NCBI RefSeq assembly: GCF_900104795.1
Contig: NZ_FNTG01000002.1
Span: forward strand, 186,001-250,000
Source of the DNA: Burkholderia sp. WP9
GTDB taxonomy: Bacteria; Pseudomonadota; Gammaproteobacteria; Burkholderiales; Burkholderiaceae
Direction: 5' to 3'
DNA length: 64,000 nt
Under the pieces are notes generated by a model. The model was not told the DNA's origin. It saw only the letters and a list, made by a program, of their open reading frames with translations, and did not search any database. Below are positions 46,939-56,449 of the stretch, piece by piece. How positions within the stretch are numbered: position 1 is the first letter of the stretch; each line of letters opens with the position of its first letter. The position numbers and the translations under genes were made by a program.

Positions 46939-47682
46939 TCAGCCCATCAATTCTTCCGGCGTACAACGTCGCGCGCCCCACGCATCGGCGAGCACTTCGC
47001 AGCGGCCCAACCGTAACGCCTCACGCTCGAAATCGACGAACACGACTTCGTCCACGTCGAGCGGGCGCACGGGCGTGTCGCGCGTGCGACCGTCGGTGAG
47101 GATCCACAGCCAGCGTTGCTGCGCGGGTTTGCGGCGGGCGCTGCGCTCCAGCAGCCGGCTCGCTCGCTGAATGCCGGCCGAAAGCGGTGTGCCGCCGCCG
47201 CCGCCCACCGGACTCAACCACCGCTCGTTCCACCAACGCGGCACGGCGGGACCAAATCGCACATCCGCCCCCGCACCGCCGAAACAGACCAGGGCGGCCT
47301 CGGCACGCGCGGCGCTCGCGTGGTCGAACAAGGCGACCAACAGTCCCTTGGCGAGGGCGAGGCGCTGCCCGCCCAGCATGGAACCCGAACAATCGAGTAC
47401 GAAACAATGCAGCACGCCGCCACGCGGCGCCTCGCGCATAAAACGCAGATGCCCTGCTCGCAACGCGCCCTGGCCCTTCGCCGCGAGTGTGTGAGGCCAC
47501 GCGATGCGCTTGCCCGGCGTCCCATGCAAGCGGCTGTACGCACCCGCACCTTGCCGCCATCGAAAACCGCTGCGCGAGTCAGCGGCGGCGCCCTTCCGAT
47601 GGCTCAGCGTTTTTTTGCGCTGAGCGGTATGACGCCTTTGACCTGCGTGGTGGCGGCCGGCTCGGGGGCAAGATAGCCCCAC
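46939..47682 (-). CDS. Chelatase subunit D-like protein, VWA domain (ChlD/CobT-like)
   Basis: Up to 247 residues; the start is uncertain because the frame overlaps the chlI-like gene by 79 nt and no ribosome-binding site is clear. The VWA metal-ion-dependent adhesion site is intact: DCSGSM near residue 98, GGGGGTPLSAG in the middle and LTDGRTRD towards the end. Much shorter than classical ChlD (no AAA or acidic linker). With the next gene it would form the ATPase complex of aerobic cobaltochelatase. Last gene of the cobW operon. Confidence 0.75.
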   Translation of the reverse strand: MGLSCPRAGRHHAGQRRHTAQRKKTLSHRKGAAADSRSGFRWRQGAGAYSRLHGTPGKRIAWPHTLAAKGQGALRAGHLRFMREAPRGGVLHCFVLDCSGSMLGGQRLALAKGLLVALFDHASAARAEAALVCFGGAGADVRFGPAVPRWWNERWLSPVGGGGGTPLSAGIQRASRLLERSARRKPAQQRWLWILTDGRTRDTPVRPLDVDEVVFVDFEREALRLGRCEVLADAWGARRCTPEELMG

Positions 47683-48662
47683 TCGCTGTCGCCCGCCGCG
47701 TCAGCCGGCGGCGCATTGCCTTCCGCAGACGCAGACGGCCGCCCCGCGCCGCCGCCTTGAGAAGCGTCATTCTCACGCGCGTCACGACGCGCATGGGAAT
47801 CACGAGAATGTCGCCGATGAATCAACACCGCCTCGGCAACCCGATCGACATGCTCCGCCGTCACCGCAGCCGCCTGCTCGAACGCCGCCAACGCCCGCGC
47901 CGCGCGCAGCATCACGAGATCGGCGCGCAAACCGTCCACGGCGGCGTCGATGCACAACGTGCTGACACGCGCGTGCACGGCGTCGTCCAACGCAAGCTGC
48001 GGCAGCGTGGCGCGCGCCGCTCGAATCTGCTGCACATAAGCCGCCTGCTGCTGCGCATAACCCGCACGAAACCCCTGCGGATCGAGATCGAATGCCAGCC
48101 GGGCTTTTACGATCGCCTGCCGCACATGCTGCTCGAAGCAGTTCTGCAACTCGACCATCAAGCCGAAACGGTCGATCAGTTGCGGCCGCAGCTCGCCCTC
48201 TTCAGGATTCATCGTGCCGATCAGCACGAAGCTCGCGTCGTGGCTATGCGACACGCCATCGCGCTCGACGGTATTCACGCCGCTTGCCGCCGCATCGAGC
48301 AAGGCGTCGACGAGCGCGTCCGGCAGCAGGTTGACTTCATCCACATACAGCACGCCGAGATGCGCTTTCGCGAGCAGACCCGGCAAGAAGCGCACCGAGC
48401 CGTCGCGCAGCACCGTTTCGATATCGAGCGTACCGATCAAGCGGTCTTCACTCGCGCCAAGCGGCAAATTCACCAGTTGCCCCTCCGGCAACAACTCGGC
48501 CAGCGCCCGCGCCGCCGTCGACTTGGCCGTGCCTCGCGGCCCCGTCACCAGCACGCCGCCCAGCGCCGGATCGATAGCGGCCAGCAAGAGCGCCTGCTGC
48601 AAGGGTGCCTGGCCGATCAGCGCGGCAAAAGGAAAAACAGGCCGCCGGGCTGCTGAGTTCAT
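47604..48662 (-). CDS. Chelatase ATPase subunit I-like (ChlI/CobS role)
   Basis: 352 residues of the AAA+ family. Walker A VTGPRGTAKST near residue 40, Walker B VLYVDEVNLLPD near 106, sensor and arginine region IGTMNPEEGELRPQLIDRFG near 147. This is magnesium-chelatase ChlI-type rather than CobS-type. It overlaps cobN by 4 nt, so it most probably powers cobalt insertion by CobN. Full length, with a low-complexity acidic/Gly tail. Confidence 0.85.
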   Translation of the reverse strand: MNSAARRPVFPFAALIGQAPLQQALLLAAIDPALGGVLVTGPRGTAKSTAARALAELLPEGQLVNLPLGASEDRLIGTLDIETVLRDGSVRFLPGLLAKAHLGVLYVDEVNLLPDALVDALLDAAASGVNTVERDGVSHSHDASFVLIGTMNPEEGELRPQLIDRFGLMVELQNCFEQHVRQAIVKARLAFDLDPQGFRAGYAQQQAAYVQQIRAARATLPQLALDDAVHARVSTLCIDAAVDGLRADLVMLRAARALAAFEQAAAVTAEHVDRVAEAVLIHRRHSRDSHARRDARENDASQGGGAGRPSASAEGNAPPADAAGDSEWGYLAPEPAATTQVKGVIPLSAKKR

Positions 48663-51600
48663 GTTTGCATTCCTTCAATCTGTTGCTCGCTCGCGAGCAG
48701 ATGCTGTTCCACTTGCGCGCGATAGTCGCCGGGCGTCTGCCACAAACCGCGCTGCATCGCTTCGAGCAGGCGCTCGCAAATCGAATGCAACGCGTGCGGG
48801 TTATGTCGCTGCAAGAACGCGCGGGTGTCAGCGTCGTTCAGATAGGCATCGGTCACGAGCGCGTACTGATGATCCGCGATCACGCGCGCGGTCGCATCGT
48901 AGCCGTACAGATAATCGACGGTCGCGGCGATTTCCGCCGCGCCCTTATAGCCGTGACGCTTCACGCCATCGAGCCATTTTGGATTGACCACCCGCGAGCG
49001 GATCACGCGGGCAATCTCCTCATGCAGCGTGCGCACACGCGGCGCGGCCGGATTGCTATGGTCGGCGTGATATACGCTCGGCTGATCGCCGGCCAGATGC
49101 CGTACCGCGGCGACCATGCCACCCTGGAACTGGTAGTAGTCGTTCGAATCGAGCAGATCGTGCTCGCGGTTGTCCTGGTTCTGCAGCACCACGTCCAGCG
49201 CCGCGAGGCGCGTGCCGAACGCGTGACGCGCTTCTTCGCCCGCGCTCTTTTGCGTGTACGCGTAACCGCCCCACGACTGATAGGCGTTCGCGAGATCGGC
49301 GTCGGTCTGCCATTGCCGCGAGTCGATCATGTCCTGCAGTCCCGCGCCATACGCGCCGGGCCGTGCGCTGAACACGCGCCAGCCGGCGCGCTTGCGCGCC
49401 TCGGCGGCGTCCATGCCGCGCGCAATGAGCGCATCGCGCTCACGCAGCACGCGCGCGCGAATCGGATTCAGGTCTTCGGGTTCGTCGAGTTCCGCGACCG
49501 CCTGCACAGCAGCATCGAACAGATGCATCACGTTGGCAAAGGCATCGCGAAAGAAACCGGACACACGCAACGTGACGTCGATACGCGGCCGGTCGAACAC
49601 CTCGATCGGCATGATTTCGAAATCGGTCACGCGGTGGCTGCCGGGCGCCCACTTCGGCCGCACGCCCAGCAACGCGAGCGCCTGGGCGATATCGTCGCCG
49701 CCGGTGCGCATGGTCGCGGTGCCCCACACGGAGAGGCCGATGGCGCGCGGATAGTCGCCCTTCTCCTGCAAATGCCGTTCGATCAGTTGCTGAGCGGACT
49801 TCAATCCCAACGACCAGGCCGCTTGCGTGGGGATCGCGCGCGTGTCGACCGAATAAAAGTTGCGACCGGTGGGCAGCACATCGGGCCGTCCACGCGATGG
49901 CGAACCGCTCGGTCCCGGCGGCACGAAGCGCCCTTCGAGACCGCGCTTCAGATGAAGCATTTCCTGCGGGCCGCAGGCGTCGAGCCGCGGCAGCACATCG
50001 GCACGCAGTCGCCCGATTACGCGCGCCGCTTGCGGCAAGTCGGCAGCAGGCGACGCCGAAGAGGCCGCCTCCTGATCGCCGCACACGCCGCGCAACAACT
50101 CGGCCGCCAGCAACTCCAGCCGTTCACGCGTGTCGCCGCAGTGCCGCCACGGCGCATCACTGACAGTGCGCAGCACGTCGGGGCGAGGCCCGTCCCACAC
50201 CGCCGACCAGTCCACCGACAACGGATCGAACAAATGGTCCATCTGCAGATCGCGCGCCAACGCATCGATCAGGCCGGCCTTCGCGCCTTGCCCGTCGCCG
50301 ACAGGAAAACGCCCAAGCGCCAGCAATGTATCGCGCCGTTGCACACCGTCCGGCGATTGCCCGAACGTATGCAAGCCATCGCGAATCTGCGCTTCCTTCA
50401 ACTCGCACAGCCATGCATCGACGCGCGTGAGGAGCGCGTCCTCATCGTCCTGCCCCGTCGGCGCCGCGAGGCTCAACTCCTCGTGCAGCTTATGTTCGAC
50501 GATGGTCGCCAGAATCGTGCGCCGTAACAGCTTCGAGCGGCGCGGGTCGACCATCAGCGCTTCATAGTATTCGTCCACCTGCCGCTCGAGGTCCTGCAAC
50601 GGCCCATAGGTCTCGGCGCGCGTGAGCGGCGGCATCAGGTGATCGATGATCACGGCCTGCGCGCGGCGTTTCGCCTGGCTACCCTCGCCCGGATCGTTGA
50701 CGATGAACGGATACAGATGCGGCATCGGCCCGAGAATCAGATCAGGCCAGCAGGCAGCGCTCAACGCGACGCTCTTGCCAGGCAGCCACTCCAGATTGCC
50801 GTGCTTGCCGACATGCACGATCGCGTCGATGCCGAACTGGTGGCGCAGCCAGAAATAGAACGCCAGATACGCATGCGGCGGCACGAGGTCGGCGTCGTGA
50901 TAGCTGGCGTAATCGCCCTGTTCGCGCGAACGCGCGGGCTGAATGCCGACGAACACCTGCCCGCAACGCCAGCCCGCGATCATGAAACGGCCGCGCCGCA
51001 CCGTCGGATCCTGCTCCGGTGCGCCCCAACGCGCGTTCAACGCCTGCCGCGCCTCGAGGGGCAACGCATTGAAGTGCGCGAGGTAATCAGCGAGCGCGAG
51101 GCTTTGCAGTGCGGGACGCAGATCGCGCACCACCGGATCGTTGGTCACGCCCTCGGTGAGCTTCTTCAGCAGCGCGTCGCCGTCGGCGGGCAAGTCGGCG
51201 AGACGGTAGCCTTCGTCGCGCAGCATCGACAGAATGCGGACCACCGAGGCCGGCGTATCGAGTCCCACGCCGTTGCCGATGCGCCCTTCGCTCATCGGAT
51301 AGTTGGCGAGAATCAACGCGACTGTCTTGTCCGCGTTATCGAGTGAACGCAGACGGCACCAGCGTCGGCTCAATTCCGCGAGAAACGCCACACGCTCGGC
51401 GTCCGGCTGATACCGCACCACGTCGACCTGAGTATGCGGACAACGGTATGCCAGCCCCTTGAAGCTGATGGCGCGCGTAATGATGCGGCCGTCCACTTCC
51501 GGCAGCGCGATATGCATGGCGATATCGCGCGAATTGAGGCCGTGATTGTCCTTTTGCCAGTCTTCACGATTGCCGCCGCTCAGAATCACCTGGAACACCG

Positions 51601-52462
51601 GCGCGTCGCCGGCAAGCGCGAGCGGCTCCGGGTCGTCGATCGCGGACGCGGCGAAGGCGGTCGTATTCAGCACCAGCGCGGCATTGTGCTCTGCGCACAG
51701 CGATTGCACGACTTCGCGGCTGAACGCGTCTTTGAGCGAGGTAATCGCGACCGGCAACGGATTCAGGCCTTGCGCTTCGAGCGCGTCGATCAGCGCGTCG
51801 AACACGGCCGTATTGGCCGCCTGCAGATGCGCCTTGTAGAACAGGATCGCCGCGACCGGCGCATCCGGTTGCCAGCGCGCCTGCCAGTCGGCGATAGTCG
51901 GCGTGTCACGCCCGGGATGATAGAGCGTCGCGGCAGGCAACGCGCGCGGCGGCGCAGGCTCGCGTCCCCAGCCGAAGGTCCGGTGCGCGATACAGCGCAG
52001 GAACGCCTCGGCATTCTGCGCACCGCCCTCGCGCAGATAACGCCACAGTTGATGGCACAGATCGGCGCTTGCAGTACTGCGCGCGAGCAGGTTCGGATCT
52101 TCCTGCAAATCGCCGGAGAACATCGCGAGCGTCTGCTGCTTGCGCTCGGCGAGCGCCACCACCTGCTCGATACCGTAAGGCCAATACGCTTCGCCGCCGA
52201 GGTGATCGACCACCACCACACGCGCGTGCTGCAAGACGTCTTCGACGTAGAAATCGACCGAGGCCGGTTGCCGCAAATACGTGACGTTCGCGAGCCGCAC
52301 GCTTGGGAAACCTTCACCCATGCGCGCAATCACGCTCGCGAGCAACGACAGCGTGGTATCGGCGGAGCTGAGCACGACGATGTCGGCGGGCTGCTGATCG
52401 ATACGGATCACGCCTTGTGTATCGTCGACGAAACCGCCCGGCGTGGTGCGCAGCAGATGCAT
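48659..52462 (-). CDS. cobN: Aerobic cobaltochelatase large subunit
   Basis: 1267 residues, the normal size. CobN/BchH-family features include the N-terminal ADIVVLSSADTTLS, the middle block IDAIVHVGKHGNLEWLPGKS (residues about 545-565), and VWGTATMRTGGDDIAQALALLG plus YQFQGGMVAA in the last third. It inserts Co2+ into hydrogenobyrinic acid a,c-diamide using ATP from the small subunits. It lies 6 nt after cobW and overlaps the chlI-like gene, all under one cobalamin riboswitch. Confidence 0.95.
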   Translation of the reverse strand: MHLLRTTPGGFVDDTQGVIRIDQQPADIVVLSSADTTLSLLASVIARMGEGFPSVRLANVTYLRQPASVDFYVEDVLQHARVVVVDHLGGEAYWPYGIEQVVALAERKQQTLAMFSGDLQEDPNLLARSTASADLCHQLWRYLREGGAQNAEAFLRCIAHRTFGWGREPAPPRALPAATLYHPGRDTPTIADWQARWQPDAPVAAILFYKAHLQAANTAVFDALIDALEAQGLNPLPVAITSLKDAFSREVVQSLCAEHNAALVLNTTAFAASAIDDPEPLALAGDAPVFQVILSGGNREDWQKDNHGLNSRDIAMHIALPEVDGRIITRAISFKGLAYRCPHTQVDVVRYQPDAERVAFLAELSRRWCRLRSLDNADKTVALILANYPMSEGRIGNGVGLDTPASVVRILSMLRDEGYRLADLPADGDALLKKLTEGVTNDPVVRDLRPALQSLALADYLAHFNALPLEARQALNARWGAPEQDPTVRRGRFMIAGWRCGQVFVGIQPARSREQGDYASYHDADLVPPHAYLAFYFWLRHQFGIDAIVHVGKHGNLEWLPGKSVALSAACWPDLILGPMPHLYPFIVNDPGEGSQAKRRAQAVIIDHLMPPLTRAETYGPLQDLERQVDEYYEALMVDPRRSKLLRRTILATIVEHKLHEELSLAAPTGQDDEDALLTRVDAWLCELKEAQIRDGLHTFGQSPDGVQRRDTLLALGRFPVGDGQGAKAGLIDALARDLQMDHLFDPLSVDWSAVWDGPRPDVLRTVSDAPWRHCGDTRERLELLAAELLRGVCGDQEAASSASPAADLPQAARVIGRLRADVLPRLDACGPQEMLHLKRGLEGRFVPPGPSGSPSRGRPDVLPTGRNFYSVDTRAIPTQAAWSLGLKSAQQLIERHLQEKGDYPRAIGLSVWGTATMRTGGDDIAQALALLGVRPKWAPGSHRVTDFEIMPIEVFDRPRIDVTLRVSGFFRDAFANVMHLFDAAVQAVAELDEPEDLNPIRARVLRERDALIARGMDAAEARKRAGWRVFSARPGAYGAGLQDMIDSRQWQTDADLANAYQSWGGYAYTQKSAGEEARHAFGTRLAALDVVLQNQDNREHDLLDSNDYYQFQGGMVAAVRHLAGDQPSVYHADHSNPAAPRVRTLHEEIARVIRSRVVNPKWLDGVKRHGYKGAAEIAATVDYLYGYDATARVIADHQYALVTDAYLNDADTRAFLQRHNPHALHSICERLLEAMQRGLWQTPGDYRAQVEQHLLASEQQIEGMQT

Positions 52463-52468
52463 GAGCGC

Positions 52469-53560
52469 TTACGCCTGTTGCGTTTCGACGCTCGACGGCA
52501 CGCCGAGCGCCACGTCGAACGCACGCTGCAACGCGGCCTGATCGAGATCCTCGCCAATCAGCACGAAGCGGCTCGGGCCGCTTTCGCCAGCCTGCCAGCG
52601 TCGATCGAAATAGCTGTCGAAGCGGCGGCCCACGCCCTGAATCACGAGGCGCATCGCCGCGCCCGGCAGCGCCGCGAACCCTTTGACGCGGTAGATCGTG
52701 TTCGTTTCGACGAGCCCTTGCAGCGCAGCGATCACTGCTTCGCGCGAGAGCGCATTCGCCTGCACGACCACCGAATCGAATTCGTCGTGATGGTGGTCGG
52801 CGTCTTCGGCGGAACCGTGGTGATCGTGGCGCAGGTGAATCGTGTCTTCCGAGGCGGCTTCGAGCCCCAGTAACGTATGCAGATCGAGCCGGCCCATCTG
52901 CGCGCGCACGATCTTCACTTGCAGCGGAATCTCTTCGCGAATCACCAGCTCGACCGCGTTTTGCTGCGCGTCGTCGAGCAAATCGGTCTTGTTCAGAATC
53001 ACCAGATCGGCGGCGGACAACTGATCTTCGAACAGTTCGTGCAACGGTGATTCGTGGTCGAGATTCGGATCGGCCTTGCGCTGTGCATCCACGGCGACGG
53101 GGTTGTCGGCGAACTGACCGCTTGCCGCAGCCGGGCCGTCCACCACGGTGACCACGGCATCCACGGTAAAGCTGTTCTTGATCTGCGGCCAGTTGAACGC
53201 CTGCACCAGCGGCTTGGGCAACGCAAGCCCCGACGTCTCGATCAGCACGTGATCGATCTGATCGCGGCGCTCGACGAGTTTTTCCATCACCGGAAAAAAC
53301 TCTTCCTGCACGGTGCAGCACAGGCACCCGTTGGCGAGTTCAAACAGTTGGCCTTCGGTTTCGACGCCGTTTTCATCGCAACCGATTCCGCAACCCTTGA
53401 GAATTTCCCCGTCGATACCGAGTTCGCCGAACTCGTTGACGATCACCGCGATGCGCTTGCCGCCCGCATGCTGAAGAATGTGCCGCAGCAGCGTGGTCTT
53501 GCCGCTGCCGAGAAAGCCCGTGACGATGGTGACGGGGATCTTGCGCATTTGAGTTTGCAT
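52469..53560 (-). CDS. cobW: CobW GTPase
   Basis: 363 residues from ATG at 53560 (nearby in-frame ATG codons at residues -4 and +5 are possible). G3E GTPase motifs: P-loop VTGFLGSGKTT, metal motif CLCC in LANGCLCCTVQEE, ETSG, and NKTDLL as the G4 motif. A His/Asp-rich stretch (HLRHDHHGSAEDADHHHDE) could hold cobalt or zinc. It probably delivers Co2+ to CobN. First gene of the minus-strand cob operon, 230 nt downstream of the riboswitch. Confidence 0.9.
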   Translation of the reverse strand: MQTQMRKIPVTIVTGFLGSGKTTLLRHILQHAGGKRIAVIVNEFGELGIDGEILKGCGIGCDENGVETEGQLFELANGCLCCTVQEEFFPVMEKLVERRDQIDHVLIETSGLALPKPLVQAFNWPQIKNSFTVDAVVTVVDGPAAASGQFADNPVAVDAQRKADPNLDHESPLHELFEDQLSAADLVILNKTDLLDDAQQNAVELVIREEIPLQVKIVRAQMGRLDLHTLLGLEAASEDTIHLRHDHHGSAEDADHHHDEFDSVVVQANALSREAVIAALQGLVETNTIYRVKGFAALPGAAMRLVIQGVGRRFDSYFDRRWQAGESGPSRFVLIGEDLDQAALQRAFDVALGVPSSVETQQA

Positions 53561-53788
53561 CGTGAGGTCCATCCGTAGGAGTTGCACGTGCACGCCGGCG
53601 TGTTTTTGTGTGTCTGTCTGCGCGTCTGCGTGCATCGGCCGGGTAGCCGGGTAAGCGGCGCGTAAGCCCAGCGAGCCAGAACGACAACACAACACGGGGA
53701 CGAACGACGGGTTGCCGCGACAACAGAAAAACAGGAAGCGGGAATGAGATCATGAACGCACCGCCGCATCCCCGCGGCGTTCGCCCTT

Positions 53789-54050
53789 CGTATTCTGGCC
53801 GGTATCCGGGCTGGCGAAAGCGCCGCTTCCCCTTCCCGGGCGAGTGATTTCTCGCCCAGTGGTGATATGCCGACGCGGCCTTGCGCGTGGACATCGAAGC
53901 CGGCTCCGTGGCGCTAAGGAACTTACCGTAGCATCACATTTCGCTTACCGTTGCGGGGGCAGCACAGGTTGACCCGATCCATGGCAGGCGGGCACCCTGT
54001 TTCCCGTTTAACTGCATGCGCACGAGCGCGCACACGAGCACCAAAGTGCG
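53789..54050 (-). promoter_or_regulatory. Cobalamin riboswitch of the cobW-cobN operon
   Basis: On the minus strand the conserved blocks occur in order: GTTAAACGGGAAACAGG, CTGTGCTGCCCCCGCAACGG with GTAAGCG (the B12 box), then GCCAGCCCGGATACCGGCC. Outer-stem arms CGCACTTTGG and CCAGAATACG pair imperfectly and set the ends. The expression platform must lie between 53560 and 53789. High adenosylcobalamin is expected to repress cobW and the genes behind it. Confidence 0.9.
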
Positions 54051-54138
54051 TGCGAGTGTAGGCCCGCGGCCCGGTGCCGTCAAGGAAACGCAAGCCGCAA
54101 GCGCTTATCGGGCGGGACGCCATGTGCTATCGTATGCG

Positions 54139-54368
54139 CGCGTTTGGTGCCCGCACATGCATTCGCGTGTGCAGTTAAACGGGAAACAGGCCGCGCTTTA
54201 TGCGCTCAACCTGTGCTGTCCCCGCAACGGTAAGCGACCTGCGGCGCGATGTCTTTCAGCTCGCGCCGCGCATGCGTTTTTTCGATGCCACTGTCCATGA
54301 CATTCCAACGAATGCGGACGGGAAGGCAAAGCGCATGAGGCCGCCAGCCCGGATACCGGCCAGACGCG
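54139..54368 (+). promoter_or_regulatory. Cobalamin riboswitch of the cobA operon
   Basis: Conserved blocks GTTAAACGGGAAACAGG, CTGTGCTGTCCCCGCAACGG with GTAAGCG, and GCCAGCCCGGATACCGGCC are present in order. The outer stem CGCGTTTGG (54139-54147) pairs with CCAGACGCG (54360-54368). A small hairpin GTTCCC/GGGAC near 54474-54487 could be part of the expression platform. It faces away from the other riboswitch, 88 nt apart. Confidence 0.9.
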
Positions 54369-54594
54369 GAGGCGGCGAACCTCAGGGCAACATCACGCCG
54401 CCGGCCGCCGGAATCCGCGAGGGACGGATGTGAAGGCGCTGAAGCACGACGTGGCGCATCCGTTCGTCGATCCGTTCCCAAAGGGACCGTGACGAGCCGC
54501 GCGTTTCGCCGTGCCTGAATCCGTAGCACTGCATGCCCCCAAAGTCCGTCATCCGGCGCGCCTGCGCGCTTCGCCCCTTTCCGCCCGTCACGAC

Positions 54595-55392
54595 ATGGCG
54601 CTCGCCATGCACGTCGCGATGACCCGCGCCTGGCTGATCGGCGCCGGCCCCGGCGACGTCGAACTCATGACCCTCAAGGCGACCCGCGCATTGGCCCAAG
54701 CCGATGTTGTGCTGGTCGACGACCTGGTGAATCCCGACGTGCTGCAGTTCGCGCGCGCAGACGCGCAGGTCGTCTACGTCGGCAAACGCGGCGGCCATCC
54801 GTCCACGCCGCAGGCCGGCATCGTCGCGCAGTTGCTCGAACACGTGCGGGCCGGGCGCAGCGTCGCGCGCCTGAAAGGCGGCGATCCGTTCGTGTTCGGC
54901 CGGGGCGGCGAAGAACAGCAGGCGCTGCATGCGGCGGGCGTCGAGGTGGAGGTCATCAACGGCATTACGGCGGGCATCGCCGCACCCGCGGCCATCGGCA
55001 TTCCCGTCACGCACCGCGATCACGCGCAAGGCGTGGTATTCGTCACCGGGCACGGCGCGGGCAGCGGCGAACCCGACTGGGCCGCGCTCGTCGCCACGCG
55101 CATGACCCTCGTGATCTATATGGGCATGCGGCGGCTGCACGATATCGTCGACGCGTTGCTCGCGGCCGGCATGAGCGCCGACACGCCATGCGCGGCGATC
55201 GAATCGGCCACCCGTCCGGAGCAACGCCATGCGCTCGCGCGGCTCGGCGAGTTCGCCGACACCGTCGCGCGTGCCGGACTCGGCTCGCCGGCGATCGTGG
55301 TGATCGGCGGTGTGGCGTCGCTCGCGCTGGCGCGCGCAGCGGCGCGGGCCGATGACGAAGCGCCTTGCGCAGACGGCGCGGCTACACAATGA
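54595..55392 (+). CDS. cobA: Uroporphyrinogen-III C-methyltransferase
   Basis: 265 residues from ATG at 54595; the homologous start is probably this or one of the ATGs 12 and 24 nt later, and a GTG at 54511 is also in frame. SAM-binding AWLIGAGPGDVELMT, VYVGKRGGH, LKGGDPFVFGRGGEE and GITAGIAAPAAIGIPVTHR are all diagnostic. It makes precorrin-2 from uroporphyrinogen III. Ends in an ATGA overlap with cobE. Confidence 0.9.
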   Translation: MALAMHVAMTRAWLIGAGPGDVELMTLKATRALAQADVVLVDDLVNPDVLQFARADAQVVYVGKRGGHPSTPQAGIVAQLLEHVRAGRSVARLKGGDPFVFGRGGEEQQALHAAGVEVEVINGITAGIAAPAAIGIPVTHRDHAQGVVFVTGHGAGSGEPDWAALVATRMTLVIYMGMRRLHDIVDALLAAGMSADTPCAAIESATRPEQRHALARLGEFADTVARAGLGSPAIVVIGGVASLALARAAARADDEAPCADGAATQ

Positions 55393-55796
55393 AGACGCTG
55401 AGCGTGGGCATTGGTTGCCGTGCGCACAGCTCGGCCGAACAGATCGACGCGGCGGTGCGCGCCGCGCTCGGCGCGCATGCGTTCGATGAAATCGGCACCG
55501 TAGCGTCCATCGATACCAAAGCCCACGAAGCCGGCCTGCTCGAATTCTGCGCGCGTCATGCGCTGCGGCTGACATTCTTCGGCCGTGAACGGATCGCTGC
55601 GATGCCCGTGGCGGAGCCTTCGGCGGCAGCGCGTGAGCACCTCGGCGTGGATGGCGTGTGCGAGCCGTGCGCGCTGCTTGCCGCGACGGACGGACTCGGT
55701 GAATCCACCACGTCCGCAGCGCCTCGAGCACGGCTCCTCGTGCGCAAGACCGTCCATGCCGGCGTCACCGTGGCGATCGCCTCGACCACGGCCTAG
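55389..55796 (+). CDS. cobE: CobE/CbiG C-terminal-domain protein
   Basis: 135 residues, start overlapping the cobA stop (ATGA). The N-terminal SVGIGCRAHSSAEQIDAAV and the later GVDGVCEPCALLAATDG match the CobE/CbiG-C fold. CobE is needed in the aerobic pathway, in a poorly defined role around precorrin-3B. Full length for CobE; it is not fused to other domains. Confidence 0.85.
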   Translation: MKTLSVGIGCRAHSSAEQIDAAVRAALGAHAFDEIGTVASIDTKAHEAGLLEFCARHALRLTFFGRERIAAMPVAEPSAAAREHLGVDGVCEPCALLAATDGLGESTTSAAPRARLLVRKTVHAGVTVAIASTTA

Positions 55797-55843
55797 GCCC
55801 AACGCGAACACCCAAACAACGACACTCAGGAACAGAACCTGCC

Positions 55844-56446
55844 ATGAAGACCGATCCCGAATCACATCAACGCATGACCGAGCGCCGACGCGAAGGCCAC
55901 GAGAAGAAACAGGCCAACGCCACCGTCGAAAAAGGCCTGCTGATCGTCAACACCGGCACCGGCAAGGGCAAAACCACCGCCGCGTTCGGCATGGCCGTGC
56001 GGGTGTTGGGCCACGGCATGCGCCTTGGCGTCGTGCAGTTCATCAAGGGCGCGCTGCACACGTCGGAGCGCGACTTTCTCGGCGCGATCGCGAACTGCGA
56101 TTTCGTCACGATGGGCGACGGCTACACCTGGAACACGCAGAACCGCGACGCCGATATCGCGACCGCGCGCAAGGGCTGGGACGAAGCGCGCCGCATGATC
56201 GAAAGCGGCGAGTATCAGATGGTGATCCTCGACGAGCTGAACACGGTGCTCAAGTACGAATACTTGCCGCTCGACGAAGTGCTCGCGGTGCTGAACGCGC
56301 GCGCGCCGATGCTGCACGTGGTGGTGACCGGCCGCCACGCGCCGGACGCGTTGATCGAAGCCGCCGACCTCGTCACCGAAATGCGCATCGTCAAGCATCC
56401 GTATCGCGAGCAGGGTGTGAAAGCGCAGCGCGGCGTGGAGTTCTGA
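55844..56446 (+). CDS. cobO: Corrinoid adenosyltransferase
   Basis: 200 residues. P-loop NTGTGKGKTTAAFG near residue 37, FIKGALHTSERDFL, ILDELNTVLKYEYLP and VVVTGRHAPDALIEAAD, all typical of CobO/BtuR. It adenosylates cob(I)yrinic acid a,c-diamide using ATP. It starts 47 nt after cobE and ends 3 nt before cobB. Confidence 0.95.
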   Translation: MKTDPESHQRMTERRREGHEKKQANATVEKGLLIVNTGTGKGKTTAAFGMAVRVLGHGMRLGVVQFIKGALHTSERDFLGAIANCDFVTMGDGYTWNTQNRDADIATARKGWDEARRMIESGEYQMVILDELNTVLKYEYLPLDEVLAVLNARAPMLHVVVTGRHAPDALIEAADLVTEMRIVKHPYREQGVKAQRGVEF

Positions 56447-56449
56447 GCG

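Noticed and set aside
48605-50527. 640-codon plus-strand frame opposite cobN
   Set aside because: Antisense shadow of cobN, no family features.
54430-54492. 20-codon GTG ORF between the cobA riboswitch and cobA
   Set aside because: Too short and without a ribosome-binding site; probably part of the expression platform.
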